Shown: positions 45,816 to 59,459 of the stretch, in pieces
How positions within the stretch are numbered: the first letter of the stretch is position 1
Layout: each line of letters starts with the position of its first letter
Assembly: GCF_021462225.1 (NCBI RefSeq)
Contig: NC_061811.1
Location: 21,106,663-21,170,662 of the forward strand
Direction of reading: 5' to 3'
Length of the DNA stretch: 64,000 bases
From: Girardinichthys multiradiatus
Lineage: Eukaryota > Chordata > Actinopteri > Cyprinodontiformes > Goodeidae
Position numbers and translations under genes: made by a program
The notes under the pieces: model-generated
What the model saw: the letters and a program-made list of their open reading frames with translations, nothing else
What the model was told of the DNA's origin: nothing
The model's database searches: none

Positions 45816-47990
45816 CCAAATAGCGCAGTGAATGGGGATAGCTGAACAGATCCAATGTTAGATATGGACTGAAATAGAGAATCCCAAAACCTGGACAATG
45901 ATGGATATAACCAAAACATATGAGTAACAACCACTGGACCCAAATTGCAGTGGGGGCAGTTAGGATGAAGGCCAGGATAGATTTGGGTTAGTGTGTTTCT
46001 GGACCAGAGGGCTCTTTGAATTATTTTACATTGAATCACCACATTTCAGAATGGACTCCCAAGTTATCTCATTAATCTTTATTTAAAGGTCACTAGACAA
46101 GGCATCAGAAGGCATGTGTAGAATAGAGCACAGAATATTGTACAGTTTTGATACAGGTCCATTTAAGTGATCCACATCGAGAAAAGAGTCCAATAAGGTG
46201 GAACCCGGAATATCAGGGAAACTAGGGTAATTTTCACAAATGGTCCCTGGCTTGTAAATACCTAAAGGAATGTATCCATGACAAGTTAAAGAGTGAGGAA
46301 AAGTGTGTAAACGATGCAGCCTTACCATCTATATAAACGTCCTTTACAGAGATGATACTGTGTCTTGCCCAAATTGCGAACCCGAGATTTCCTAGCCATG
46401 GCGGAAACAACAGCTTAGAATAGAGTGGAGTAGAGAGGTGTAATGTGTGGGTACCCGAAAAGAGTTTGGGTATAAATAAAAGTTGGAATAAAAGAGATAA
46501 TCCAGATTTTTAGCTCATAGCCCATACGTTCTGAGGAAAATACAGGGATGAATGTAAAGAGGCAGTAGCACACAAACATTTCTCCATCTGCAGCCATCAT
46601 GGCTTCTAATCCACCAAGGTCCTTACTCTTTTGCAAAATAGTTTTGCGCAACCTAGGGGGTTTCTTGGGCCATAAGAACTGATCACTACCGAGATGAGAC
46701 TAGCTGAACTGACAGAATATACAATGCCAAATAGACTTCTGACATTGCGGAATGAGTGACGGTTTTTGATAAAACCAGTCTGGTCAGGATTAGTAATACT
46801 AAAATGTCTCAAGACAGATCAAATTTAGCCAGAACTTTAACATCTGCTCAGAGCAGCAAAATTGGACAATAACTATTGCACAGGCACAAGTCTTTCTTCA
46901 ATATAAATGAAATGGCAGTCTGTCGCAATGAAAGTGGTAAATTACCAGAACAGAAAGATTTGTTGAATATACTGAGCATCAGAGGGGCAGGTTTAGCAGC
47001 AAAAATGCAAAATAATTCCACAAGGAATCCATCGGAACCAGGACATTTGGCCTTTTGTATGGATTGTAAAGCTGTTAGTATTTCGTTGACAGTGAGGGGT
47101 GTTTCCGAGCGACCAACTCTTTCAGGATGAAGTTGACGTAGATTGATTTGGTCAAAGAAACTCCTGACGCATAATTCAGAAGAACATTCTGCTTAGTATT
47201 GGAAGAAATACATTTATTTTAAATTCATCATTATTTCGCTTGCATGCACACCAGCCATTAATCATGGAGGCACCTCTACTGACATGTCAATAGAGGAAGC
47301 ATCAGATATATGAACTTCAGCAATCTTTTAGGTGGTAGCTGAGTGCCAGATCTGGTGGGCGAACACTTTGCTACTACTTGATCTAGTCAACGGTTCTACT
47401 GCAATATCTGACAACAAGATATCAAACCCAGCTTTCTTTAACAGTAACTCCTTAATTAGGTCTGCGTCTGGGAAACGGGTCAGTCTACCCTGTAGATCAG
47501 AGATAGAAGCAGTCCAACAGGAATGTGAAGCTATTTTCCTCCAAAAGGCAGAACGTGCTACACATTCACCATACAAAAGGACTTAAATGTCTCCCACACG
47601 TCTCGTCCGTGGAGACGTTCGATGTGATTTTATTTCAGATAAAGAGGTCTATACGGTCATTCATAAGCTAAATTAATTCCAGGTCTTTAAATAGTAAGTG
47701 TGTTTAAGTGACATGGAGAGCGTGTTGTGGATCTTCCCGGAGAGGATAAGTCCAGGACAACAGGGGCATAGTCACAGATAAAAGCATGCATGAACAAAGA
47801 GAAGCAAACTGTTGTCAGTGAGACAGACATCTATACGAGAGAACGTGCCGTAGACCAGAGAAAAAAAAGAAAATTGTTGCGTATCTGGATTTTTTGTAAA
47901 ATCGCATATTGTTTCATAAAAAGCTGTATGGTCTTTGATGAGTGTCTCCAATCTTTGACTGTAACTGATGACTGAAAACAATACTTTCTT
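45816..47990 (-). pseudogene. L1-like LINE ORF2, heavily decayed
   Basis: Leftward pieces in the right order: an endonuclease end (FSFFSLVYGTFSRIDVCLTD, about 47850), a linker with YGECVARSAFWRKI (about 47560), an RT start (NPDQTGFIKNRHSF, about 46770), and a C-terminal zinc-knuckle-like part (CPHCNLGPVVVTHMFW, about 45930). Stops and shifts are frequent. The rightward LINE at 44730-45815 abuts it, and its end may lie beyond that. Confidence 0.75.
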
Positions 47991-48029
47991 CTAGTCACAT
48001 ATCAATAACATCACACATACTGCTTACTT

Positions 48030-48716
48030 TCACCTTAGAAACATTAAAGGTCTTCGTCCATCTCTCTTCCCTGATACAGCATCCATCCTTGTCAATAGAC
48101 TCGTTATTTCATGTCTTGATTACTGTAACTCCCTCATATGGTCTCCCCCAATAAAACATTAACAAGCTACAACTACAACAAGCTACCTCCAAAATGCTGC
48201 AGCCCGGATCATTACCAGAACATCCTCCATTTAACACATCATCCAGTTCCTGCAGCAGCTCCACTGGCTACCAGTTCATAATCAATTGCATTCAGTTCAA
48301 AATCCTGCTTCTCACTTTTAAATCTGTCCATAACCTGGCTCCCCTTTATCTCTCAGAAGTCCTTCATCTCACCACACACTCCCTCTCCTTTAGGTCCTCC
48401 TCATCCACCCATCTTACGGTCCTTTCTGGTGTCTTAGCGCCATGGGGATGGGCTTTAAGCCTCTCTGCTCCTCATCTTTGGAACCAACTTCCCTTTGACC
48501 TCTGTAACATTCACTTTCAACCTTCAAATCCAGACTTAAGACCTCTTTAGAATTTCATTTACCATCGATTTTTTCCTGATTGTTTTAGCTTTATTTCTGT
48601 CGCATTGTCTAGTTTCGTTTTCTGTTTTGCTATATTGCTTGTGGTAATTGTTTGTTTACAGCTTTCCTTGTGTCTAGACAGGCATTTTCAAATAAAATGG
48701 ATTATTATTATTAAAA
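48030..48716 (+). pseudogene. L2-like LINE, 3' end
   Basis: Decayed reading frames give the well-known C-terminal block: DYCNSL, LQNAAARIITRTSS, a LHWLP stretch, and RSFSSSTHLTV-like text. The copy ends with aataaaatggattattatta, a 3' microsatellite typical of L2-type elements. No long frame is open. 48717-49589 after it shows no gene. Confidence 0.75.
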
Positions 48717-49589
48717 TACTGAAACATCTCAGAAGATTTTGTGCGGTAAACATGAAACTAACTTTCTAAGATGTCACAAAGACAATACAGTCACAGCCTA
48801 CGCTCCCAGGATTTTATTTCTTTCAGTGTCCCCTCAGTTTTGCACAGAATTTCTCAGTCTTCCGGGAATACAATGCACCAAGAATTATTGTCCGGTTTGA
48901 ACCTACTGAGACATTTAAAGCACATTTGATAGAAAATAGAAAACTCATCATTTTAAGTCTGTTCTTGTTTTTTTTAACTTAGTTCTTTTGTGAATGTCAA
49001 GGTAATGTTTTATGTCTAAATAAAATTAAATAAATAACTATTTTCTGGCTCCGGTGTGGTGGAACTGATCCTAGGGACTCATAGCTGTCTTCTTTTAAGA
49101 TCAATAAACAAAAAGCAGTTTTTCACAGGAAAAGCACACTATTATACATCAAATAATTCCCACATTACAAAAAAATCCACAAAAATAACCTTAACTTGCT
49201 TAGTAAAGCTTAGTGAAATTTCAATGGATGAGTTAAACTAAGAAGTTAAAAAGTCAAAGCTTATAGGACTTCAGTCCTTTGCCATCACAAAAAATGTGTT
49301 CACTTTCTCAGCCTACTATTTCTAATTATTCGACTGAAAATATTATTTTTATTTGTAACATGCCCACTTAAATTACTCCTACCCTCCTTCGGCTGTTCAT
49401 ACTGACCAAAACAAACAGAGAACTTTAATTACTAGGGAGCGAGGAGAGCAAGATAGTGGCTAAGAGCAGGATGTGCTGTGAGTCCTATAGAACATGACAG
49501 CGCACAAAAAAACACACAACTATTGTGCTCAGTTAAAAATAAGCCAATAAAACCTAGCCAAATACTGAATACAATTTAAAATATTTCCC

Positions 49590-50390
49590 GTTGTGTTTTT
49601 TTCCTCATCAAGGACCACCTGGACAAGGAAACTGTTGACATTCTGATGAGCTACACTGACGAGTCTTTTCAGAGTTGTTATGGGAAAACCACAGAAACCA
49701 GTGGCCACTCCAACATCAAAGCAGACAATGTCTGAATGCTCAGTACCACCACCTCCCCAGATAAGAAATACACAGATATTTTAGACTCGAAATTCCGCAG
49801 CAGGCCCCTAGGGAATCGCTGGAGCACAGCACGGAACAGGTGGCAACACCTACGGCTGAGAACAAGACGCTCAAGAAAAGTATACAAAATCTCAGTGAAA
49901 CGATGATGCAGCTCTCTAGCGACAACAGAAAATGCTGGACGTCCAGCCGAGGAGCATGCGGGACACCCTGTTTTCTCCTGCATTCCTGACCGCACAGATG
50001 AAAACTCAGAGACCACCATGTGAGATTTCCTCCAGTGGCAGCTGAAAGTCCCGAGCGACGCTGTAGAAACCATCCTATTCCATCATGCGCATCATCTGGA
50101 AGTGAAGCAGCTCGACCACTGCCGGCCGCGACCTATTGTAGCATAGTTCAAACATTTCAAACAGAAAGATCAGGTCAAAAGCTGTGGTACTGCGTGGTAC
50201 AAACTAAAGTGTGAACGATCAGTTCCAAAAGGGGATCCTTGACCACCAACATGCTCTTGTTCCTGTGAGGAAGAAGCATATTATGAAGGGAGCTCGCACT
50301 GTGGTCATGGTTGACAGGCTTTATCTAAATGGGCAGCTGTTCCAGGATCGAGAGATTATTCTGTGGCTTTACTGACTACAACTGCAGGTA
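49590..50390 (+). pseudogene. L1-like LINE ORF1 remnant
   Basis: Rightward text at 49990-50370 reads as an ORF1 RNA-binding domain: a coiled-coil-like lead, then DENSETTMRDFLQWQLK, HCRPRPIVA-F-HFKQKDQVK, and a C-terminal NGQLFQDREI-like end. Frameshifts break it. The lead from 49590 looks like the coiled coil but is weak. Confidence 0.65.
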
Positions 50391-50699
50391 CGATTAAACA
50401 GTAAACACCAATTAGACAATAGGTTAGGTTTATTGGATTTTAGTAACTTTATAGTTTTTTTTATTAACTTTTTTTTTAGTTCTCATTGTATTCAATATTT
50501 TCACTGTGAATGTGCTTTTGATATGTGCGTCTCTCCAGACACCCAGTTTTTATTTTCTTTCACTTCTTCACACAAAAAGACACATAGGAGGACACAATTA
50601 AAAGTTAGTTCAGACCTTATACTTAATTAATGATATGACTTCAATAAGATTTGTCACATGGAACTAACATTGAATTGGAAATTAGAAATGTTAAAAAGC

Positions 50700-50890
50700 C
50701 TAAAATTTGGACACGGTGTGTGGCGTAGCGATGGAGTGCGTGACCCATATATGAAGGCTTCAGCCCTCTACACAACTGTTCCTAGTTTGAGTCCTGACCC
50801 TGGAGCCCTGTGCTACATGTCCTCCCCCTCTCTTCTTAACATTTTCTGTCTGCCCACTTTCAAATAACAAAAAAATAAATAAAATAAAAA
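50700..50890 (+). mobile_element. tRNA-derived SINE fragment
   Basis: The stretch ggtgtgtggcgtagcgatgg resembles a tRNA-type A box, and agtttgagtcctgac a decayed B box about 80 bp later. A C/T-rich stretch and acccactttcaaat-type tail follow, then A-rich DNA. No target duplication was found. Confidence 0.5.
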
Positions 50891-51079
50891 CTGATCACTA
50901 CCTAGGTGAGTCTAGCTGAACTGGCAGAATAAACATTGTCAAACAGACAAAAAAAGTAATAAAATAAAGGCCACTTATGCCACGAAAAGAACAAGAAAAT
51001 CTAAAATAAAAGCATAAAATCTGAGACAAACTTAGGTAACCTACATATTCAAATCTGGACTGAATGAACTAAGTACATT

Positions 51080-51640
51080 GGCATTTCCTCATTTTTATTT
51101 AGCTAACTATAATTCCAAAGAAAGAGGAGCAGCTACTATATGCTGCTGATGTGTTGCTTCTTTTTAAAAATGCAAACCGAAATTACAAAGAGACAATAAC
51201 CCTAATAAATAAGGTCTCAACAATTTCAGATTACTCAAATAATTGGAACAAATCAAATGTCCTTCTTATCTCTTTCTATCCATTCCTTTAAAGATTGGAA
51301 ACATCAATATTTCTAACAGGCTGAATGAACTGACACTTTTAAATTATATGCCGTTACTCAAATTAAAAGAAGATGACCTCACATGATGTAGAACTCATTG
51401 GAAAAGTGTCTGCAATTTAAATGGTGGTCCTCCCTAAATATGATCCCAGTTAAACATCTTAGGTTCTATCAAATCAGGTTTTTATGGATATCTAAACCTC
51501 TAAGCATGAGTTTAAAAACTTTACAAAGGCTCAAAGTTTAGGAGGACTAGAACTTAAAAACCTTTATAAATAGAACCGTGCACACAAATGACAAAAAATC
51601 TTAAATTGATTTTGAAAAAATTCATCAGTCTTTCAGTGTT
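51080..51640 (+). pseudogene. L1-like LINE ORF2 fragment
   Basis: Rightward pieces resemble the RT core (LLYAADVLLFLK, a YADD-box relative with one substitution) and the following thumb text (WNKSNVLL, KHLRFYQIRFLWISKP). Every frame is interrupted. It may belong with the ORF1 remnant at 49590-50390. Confidence 0.55.
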
Positions 51641-51699
51641 TAACCCTTTCTCTCTCCTAGACATGGCGATTGACTGAGCCTTTACTGTAACTAACTCTA

Positions 51700-52258
51700 T
51701 GTGCTCTCTTTCAGACTCTAACCTTGAAAACTGGCTCAGAGTTTATCTGTTCTTTCTTTCTAGGTGAAACGACTAAAGGAGCTACATCCATTAACATTTA
51801 CTTTTCCTTCCCATAGAAAGTACTCCTAGATCAGTGCTTCTTTGTTCTCTTTGTGTCTCTGCCCTGTTCTCTCAAACTCCCAGTCAGTCGTGGCAGATGG
51901 CCGCTCACACTGAGCCTGGTTCTGGTTCTGCTGGAGGTTTCTTCCTGTTAAAAGGGAGTTTTCCTGTCGCTACATGCATGCTCAGTATGAGGGATTGCCG
52001 CAAAGTCAACGCCGGGGACTGTCTACTGTCTCTACATGCTCATCCAGGAGGAGTGAATGCTACAAATCACTGACTCGATGCAATCTGCTGGGTTTCCTTA
52101 GACAGAAAACTTTTTATCCAATTTGAATAAATAACTGAATCTGACTGCACTGTTCAATCATTAGGATTAATGGGAATGTATGTACCTGACTTTTGTGAAG
52201 TGCCTTGAGACGACGTATTGTGAAATGGTGCTATATAAATAAACTGAATTGAATTGAA
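51700..52258 (+). mobile_element. Abundant fish retroposon 3' region with GAATT tail
   Basis: Non-coding sequence with familiar teleost repeat blocks: ggaggtttcttcctgttaaa, atgctcagtatgagggattg, ctgctgggtttccttagac, and gtgaagtgccttgagacgac, ending in gaattgaattgaat. The open frame at 51834-52073 is a chance frame. A short tail of the same type lies at 6700-6758. Confidence 0.75.
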
Positions 52259-52470
52259 TCAGGCGGTCTATTGATAGAAATGGAAAAAAAAACTATGTAA
52301 GGAAATCTATATCTGAGATATTCCATTTGTCAACCTGTTAATTCAGCAGCACAGCTGTTTTAAAAGCCTCAATATCAGTACATCTCTGATATTCCATCAC
52401 TTAGAGGGCATTCAGTATTTGATGGAAAAGATTTAATAACTTTTAAGGTTTTAAAAGATTCATATGTCAT

Positions 52471-53243
52471 TGTTACGGCTGGTGGCCATATGTGTTTGTT
52501 TTGTAACCTTGTCAACAGAGTGGCCGGCTGGTGTCGCTGCAAAGCTCCGTTTTCTTTGTTGCAGTAGCGCTGTTTCTGTTGGGCTCGGATCTCTTCTTCT
52601 CTCCTCCTGCTGGACGTCCCTGGGAGCTCATGTTGGACTGTTAATTTCCTGTTTCCGCCAATGCACCGCCAATCACCGAAGAGATCACCCTATATAAACT
52701 CTCTGCACCTGTCACTAAGGACGGCTGTAATTCAGACTGAACAGCTCTCCTCGTTTGTTCTGGGTGTCTTGAAACCATTGACTTTGGTTGTTCGCATGCT
52801 TGCTTGTTGGTTAGCTTGCTTGATTGTTAGAACCTTTTTTTTAACTTGGCTCTAAGGACTTTGTTGAAAGCTTGTTAAGCTTTTCTTTGAGTTGTTTGTT
52901 TACTTTAAATAGGGACTAAAGCTTTTCAGTCCCCTTTTTTTTGTTAAACTTGTTTTAAGAACGAACCAGTGGCAAATTAGCTTCTTGTCCCGACTATTGT
53001 GGCATTATTTTTAGTTAAATTAATGGTTGTGTATTTTGTTGTTAATTTGGTATTTTGGGTTTTACCTCCTTTTTAATGGTTTGTACTTGTTAAGTACCCT
53101 CCTTTTGTTTTGTTTTGTATTTTGTCAAGAAAAAGAGAAACCTTAACTGAAAAGCAATAAACTGCTCTTTTCTTTCACAAAACCAATAACATCTGGTTTA
53201 AATGTTTACTTCCTGCTACCCCTGGCTGAGTTGAGTCGTAACA
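52471..53243 (+). mobile_element. Solo LTR, 773 bp, with 5-bp target duplication
   Basis: Starts tgttacggct and ends gagtcgtaaca (TG...CA), with an exact gtcat on each side (52466-52470 and 53244-53248). A TATA-like box (ctatataaac, about 52690) and a polyadenylation signal (gcaataaac, about 53153) give the orientation. Open frames inside (52464-52697, 52661-52855) are not genes. No internal retroviral region is next to it. Confidence 0.93.
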
Positions 53244-53635
53244 GTCATTGATTAAAAAAAGGTAGCTAAACAAACACAGAACTTCCTCTAGTAATAACAA
53301 GCTTCCTTAAATTTTGACCTCCAAAGTCATTCTCAAAGCTTACATAGAACTTTCAAAAATAGATTTAACACTGTCACTCCCTATCAGTAAAAGGGACCAT
53401 GATTTATCTTCTCTTACAGACCTAAATAAAATCCTTACACAGGAAAAGAATGTTTTAAATAGGTTTTTTTACATGCTCTCTTGGACTGCCCATCTGTCTA
53501 TGCCTTCTTGCTAAAGGTATGTGATGACTTATGCATGTGCCTAGAATATACAGTTTCAGTCTGCCCCTCACATTTCCATCACAATAGTGGATTTGGAATC
53601 GAGTAGATGTCACACCCTTCTTGCAGTTCGAAACA

Positions 53636-53996
53636 GTCAGTCAGTCATTTTCTACCGCTTATTCCATAGTGGGTCGCGGGGGAGCTAGTGCCTATCTCCA
53701 GCAGTCTATGGGCGAGAGGCAGGGTACACCCTGGACAGGTCGCCAGTCCATCGCAGGGCAACACACAAACAACCACGCACACACTCATTCATACACCTAA
53801 GGGCAATTTAGAGTTACCAATTAACCTAACAGTCATGTCTTTGGACTGTGGGAGGAAGCCGGAGTACCCGGTGAGAACCCACGCATGCACAGGGAGAACA
53901 TGTAAACTTCATGCAGAAAGACCCCCGGCCAGGAATCGAACCCAGGACCTTCTTGCTGCAAGGCAATAGTGCTACCAACTGCGCCACCGTGCAGCC
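53636..53996 (-). mobile_element. tRNA-derived SINE with 12-bp target duplication
   Basis: On the minus strand it begins gggctgcacggtggcgcagt, with tRNA-type A box and B box (gggttcgattcctgg), followed by the cttcctcccacagtccaaag body common in teleosts. The 12-bp sequence cagttcgaaaca flanks it exactly (53624-53635 and 53997-54008). A run of about 24 A follows at 54013. This is a SINE, not a functional tRNA gene. Confidence 0.9.
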
Positions 53997-54008
53997 CAGT
54001 TCGAAACA

Positions 54009-56099
54009 TTGCAAAAAAAAAAAAAAAAAAAAAAACACTTAAGAACTTGAAGAATCAAAGGAGTTTAAAACGACAACTTAGTAGAATACAAGAGGCAAAA
54101 CTAAAATGCATTCTATTTATTGAGATGCAGGCGTTCGTTTCTGCTCTCCTATGATCCTACTACAGCAGTTGATAATAATCCTAAGGTTGGAAATGCTGGC
54201 CTCAAAGTTGACACAGTAGAAAACTTTGGACTGATAAGCTCATGGTCGACCAGATAACTGCAAGCTGCCCACGTCCTGTGGCTTTAAATGAAGCCCAAAT
54301 CATTACCCCAGCAGTCCTTGTTCTTGACAGTAGGTATGGGGTGTTTATGCTGATCTGCTATGTTTGGTTTTCTTCAAACATGTTCTAAATGTCTTGCAGC
54401 TCATTTGGATGCACTTTTGCAAATACCAGGTTGAGCAGTCACATTCTTAAAGAAAAGTCTTCCTCATTGAACCTTAGCAAAAATATTTTCTGTATTATTA
54501 TGTAGTTAGGAACTTTAACATTTAAAGTGCTGAGATGGGCATGTGAAGTATGAGACAGATCGCTTCGGTTTTCTTGCAATTTCTCAGAGTACTGCCCAGT
54601 ACCTAGTGCTGAGTTACAGGGACATTCTCTCTTGGGAAGACTTGCAGCCATTTCAAATGTTTTCTGTTTATGCAAACTCTTTCTCTTTGTAGAATGGTGA
54701 ACTTCAAATAGTTTGGAAATACCCTCATAACCCTCCCAAGATTGATGGGTAATAACACTTGCTTCTCCAAGATCATTGCTGTTGTCTTTCTGCTCTGGCA
54801 TTGTGCTAACTCACGCATGTGTACATTTCAGAGACATTTCAGAGAAGCAGGGTATAGTTTTTTTTGTTTGTTTTTTTTTTTTACTTTGGGCTTTTTGTGT
54901 TTAACAATTAATCAGTATGAGATATTTACACTGGGAATGATTCTTTAACTAATATCAGGCCAGATAATCTTCATTATTTCTCAATTGGTAAAACCCTAGA
55001 AATAGAAAGGAGTGGACTGTTATCAACCTGATTAACATGCAGGACTTTTAACCTGTCTCGCTCTATGTTAATTTGTACAAGCTAGGTATTAAAATTAAGC
55101 CTTCATTTCTTTAATCACTATAATACTTGCAAGAATCTTGAGCTTAATTGCAGCAGCACTTCAACACAAGAACAGTATTGTTGTTCAGTAGGAAGAAAGC
55201 AAGGCTCGTATTGTATTTAATCTATTCTAAGGACGAAAAATAAGAAAAGTAGTTCACATGTGCACAAGCTAATTTAAATTGGCTGTTTACATACAGTAAA
55301 TGCACAGTGATTCTTGCAGTTAAAGCAAAACCGAGGAAATGCATCAACACAACGGCTAAAAAACCTTCCCTACGAGCAGCTACGCTTTTCTGTTTGTGAT
55401 TCCTGCAGTGCTGAACTCCCAAATCAAGCTGTGCTGAATGTTTTTCATCATTCGAGGCTCTCCCACAAGTCTTCATGAAGCAAGAATAAATTGAACTGAA
55501 GGCTAAGGCTCTTTCTAAACCAGCCCTGGTAGAGTGGGGGGAAAATATAGCAATATACTATAGACTCTGGGTGTATTACTTAACGTGTTACTGAAAGTCA
55601 TCCACAAGCAAAGATGCAAGGACAGTATAGAATAAATGTTTTTAAGACATGTCAGAGGTAATGGATCTTCTTGAAATGGAAAAAAATTGTTTCATTTTAA
55701 TTTAAAAGTAAATAGGACCAAAAACATTCAGTGGCATTTACTCAAAATTAGACTTGGGCACATCCATTCATTAAACTTAGCTAAATTCAACACACATTTC
55801 TAAAGGAAGAGTGACCCTTTTCCAGTTCTTGTTTCTCAGCTAGAAGATTTTTTTCTGGACAAAGGGATAAATTGATCCACGAGAAAAATGTTAGGAGTTG
55901 AATGTCTTTCTTTTAATAAGGCATTTGTACAAAAACCTTTTTATTTTTCAAATCATTATGATTTAGAGACCCCAATTCTTCAACAATCAGACTACGATAA
56001 TTTCATTAAAATATTGCATTTAAAAAATTTTTAAAGGTAAAACTAGGAAAAATCACAATAATTTTTCTTTTAACTTTTTTTGGCCCCTGACTACTTTCA
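54009..56099. other. No recognisable gene
   Basis: Non-coding DNA. The short open frames (for example 54439-54801 on the minus strand) show no conserved motif and no splice context I would trust. Confidence 0.45.
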
Positions 56100-56640
56100 A
56101 CTTGATTGGAATTCACTCAGTTCAGATCCACTGTTATGGAAGTGGAGCAGTCTCTCTCTACTTGTAAGGATGACCTTCTGAGAGCCAAAATCAAGACTAT
56201 GCCAAAGGAGGTGGCATATGTGAGAATTTATAATCCAGAACATCGTTATAATAATCTATGCATTCTTGGTGTGCCTGAGGAAAACATCTTGTCTACAGCG
56301 GACATGTTTCATTTTGAAAGTACTGCCAACTGAAAATGACCCAATTGTTATTTCTGATCATGCACGACCTAGTGTTGATGTCAAACGTTTAACGCAGTCT
56401 TTTTTACTGCACCCTGCAGGTCCAACTATTTGCTGTTCTCAGATGAGGCATTTGTTACCTTTATCAACTCAACAATTAATGAATATATAGCCTTTAATGA
56501 TGTGACACTGTCACAAGGTCATTGCTATGGACATCTTTCAGATTTCCTTCTCTGTTCATTCCAGTAAGACTGTAAAGCTACACTTCAAAATCTAATTACA
56601 CAAATGTATCACATAGAGAAATTGTAGCTGACCTAACTCT
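56100..56640 (+). pseudogene. L1-like LINE ORF1/ORF2 remnant
   Basis: At 56106-56333 the frame reads EVEQSLSTCKDD and NNLCILGVPEE, like the coiled coil and RRM start of L1-type ORF1. Downstream text (LLFSDEAFVTFINSTINEY, about 56430-56500) resembles an ORF2 segment. Both are decayed. From 56641 to 59459 I see no gene. Confidence 0.5.
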
Positions 56641-59459
56641 TGATATCAAAGTAACCTTGTCACATGTTCTTTTCATGCTCAAAACCTAATAGCAATTGGA
56701 ACCAGTACTCAACAGATCTTTTGAAAGCTCTTGGAACTCAGATTTGCATGAACCCCAACTTCACTATCTTTGGGCTTCCAGTCAATACTGTACTGACTGA
56801 CCCTGCTCATTCTAAAATATTAGCGTTTACATAATTTTCAGCCAGGTGTCATATGTTGCTCCTTTGGAAATCCTAAGAGGCACCGGTTTCAAGATGTTGT
56901 GTCATTTCTAAAGTTGGAGAAGATAGGTCTAACAACAAAGGGCAACTGTGGAAAATGTGATCAGATATGGAGCTCTAGTGAGCTATTGCAAGTCATTGAA
57001 CATCTTACCATCTGACTGATATGATCACCCCCACCTCCTAATGTGCGTGGTGTGTGCATAAATGTTCGTTTTTTATTGGTTTGACCACTACAAATTAGAT
57101 CCTAAATTGTAGTATGTTAAGAAATGGTTGCTTACTGTATGTTATTTGTATGAAAGAAATATGATGGAGAATAGACCGTATTGTGTCTGCAAATGAATTT
57201 GTCTGTAAAGGATTTTTCTCTTTTCCATCAATAAACAAATTATTTAAGAAAACAAAAAAATCGACAAGCTCAGATAGATTGACATCATCATAGACATGTC
57301 TGCTGAGCTCTCCATGGCTGTAAAATGACAACTTTACATCATCCAAGACTATAAACAAGATTTTGGTCATAAAATGCTGAAACAGCAAAACTGTACTAAA
57401 ACGTTTTAAGTCTTCTCCCCAATGTCGTATATAAACCTTTTTCCCTGACAACCATCAGCAATATGTACCATCCATAAGAAACAACTGCCTCATTGTCTTC
57501 AACACTTTTGCTGAACAAGCTAAGGCATCAAATGCTTAAACTGCTGAACTTTTCAAATCTACTTTGAGGGTTGCATTTACATCTTTTACCCTAGCAGTCA
57601 CCGCCGAGATGTGCCGCCCATAACAAATGGCTGCCACATGTTTAAGAAGCTCAGCTTGCTAAAAATATTGACGTTTTAAATCTTGTTTGAATATCAATAG
57701 CAGAAAATGCAACTAAAAAGTAATACACTTTTACAATATATTCCTAGAGGGTGGCATTTACACCTTTTACCATAACAGCCAACGCTAAGATGTGCTCTTC
57801 ATTGGCAAAGACTCCCTCAGGGTTGTTTGAAAGCAAGTCATCCACAAGTCTTACAAGAGTCCTTTACTTTTAAAAAGTTTATATTCATCCCTAACAAGTC
57901 CCATATAAACATTCCAGCCTTACAGTTGTCTGTTGTACACCACACACGATGAATGAGAATAACACTTGAGTGAACCAACATCTTGAATTAAATTTTAATC
58001 AGATGTTTAAGTAGGATCTGTTAACAAATACATTATTTCATGTTATCAAGGTTTAACAAATATTGACTAATATGTTTGAATAAAATTTAAGTCATTCAAA
58101 TGCCTATTATTTGATAACTATGACATTTGTAGTTCTCAATACAGTGGTATTAAGAACGCTAACTTAATAACTTAATGAATGGCCCTAGAATAATAAATCC
58201 AAGAAATGTATGGACATATGCTTTGATGTATAAATCAGGATAACTGTGTAATGTCTTCCCTTTCTGTTAAATAAAATGAAATAACTCACAACCCTTTTTT
58301 ATTTTCTTTGGTATGGCCCTTCGAAAAGTATTGAAATTTGTCAAAGTTGTAATGCGCAGGTCAGACCTGAAAGAAAACTGCAACATGATACTGGCCTGAA
58401 AACCCTTCTCATTTCATCTCTAGAATTAATGGAACTGAAAGTAAATTCAACCTTCTTATCAATACAAATCATTATTCTGACTAATAATGTGTGTAAATTA
58501 CACCAGCAGTGACTCAATTAACAGCGTTGTGGAACCCTCCTGATTTCCCTTCATCTAATCATTTAAGTTTATTGTTTCTGCAGTGTTAGATGTTTATCAC
58601 CAACTCATGCTGTGACATCTGAGCTCTAACCTCGGGCTTCAGCCTAATCACGAACCACAGACAGCGGGGAAGGAACAGGCTCAGGTTCAGGCTACCCTCT
58701 CACAGCACCACCTCCCTTTCCCCTTTCATTGTCTCTGTCTACATCAACTCACCCTCTGCTTCAACTTGAATTTCACACCCTCATGGCCTGTTTTTTTCAC
58801 AAATCTTAGGAGGATATGAAGTGTGCTTTTTAATCAGAGACTTCTAAGACTCATGGTGGATTGAAGCCACGTCTGGGCTTGCACATGATCCCCAATCCTT
58901 TGATTTTTCTGAGAAATGCCCTATTGCAGCTTGACCTCTGAGGCAGACTGCAAGACATTGTGACAATAGAGACAAAGGGTTCAGCATGTCATCTGGATTT
59001 AGTTGGAAAGCAAGTATAAGGCAAGTGTTTGTTTCCAACCTACCTAAGAACCTTACCAATTACTCTGCAGTCCATGTTGTGCTGTTTTTCTGTGCCTTTT
59101 CACACCTCACATTTTTAGTTGGCACCATGTGACTGGCTGTGGGTTTAATTTCTCACATACCATTACATTTCTTTTTGTCATTGTAAGCTGGTTTACAGCA
59201 AATAACAGTGCAGAAATGATAAAAATAAAACAAAAGAATGTGCTGCTGCATTGGCATAACATCATTATATGTGTGAAACAACAAGCATAAATGCAATATG
59301 TTTGCAGTCACTGCTTCTCACTGAAACCATGCATGTTTTCCTTTAGAAACAGACGTCCATCAAGATGGAACAAGATTACAATGTATTTTTAAAGTCAAAA
59401 TTCCAGGATGAATGGGTGAATTGCATGTTTAACTTATGGATGAATGAATTGGGTGCTAA

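Noticed and set aside
51834..52073. Open frame of 79 residues
   Set aside because: It lies in a common teleost retroposon 3' region and its reading frame is not conserved in character.
52464..52855. Two open frames with hydrophobic starts that look like secreted proteins
   Set aside because: Both lie within a solo LTR with defined ends and target duplication; the hydrophobicity comes from T-rich sequence.
53900..53996. Possible tRNA gene (A and B box on the minus strand)
   Set aside because: The tRNA-like part continues into a SINE body and is flanked by a 12-bp target duplication, so it is a SINE head.
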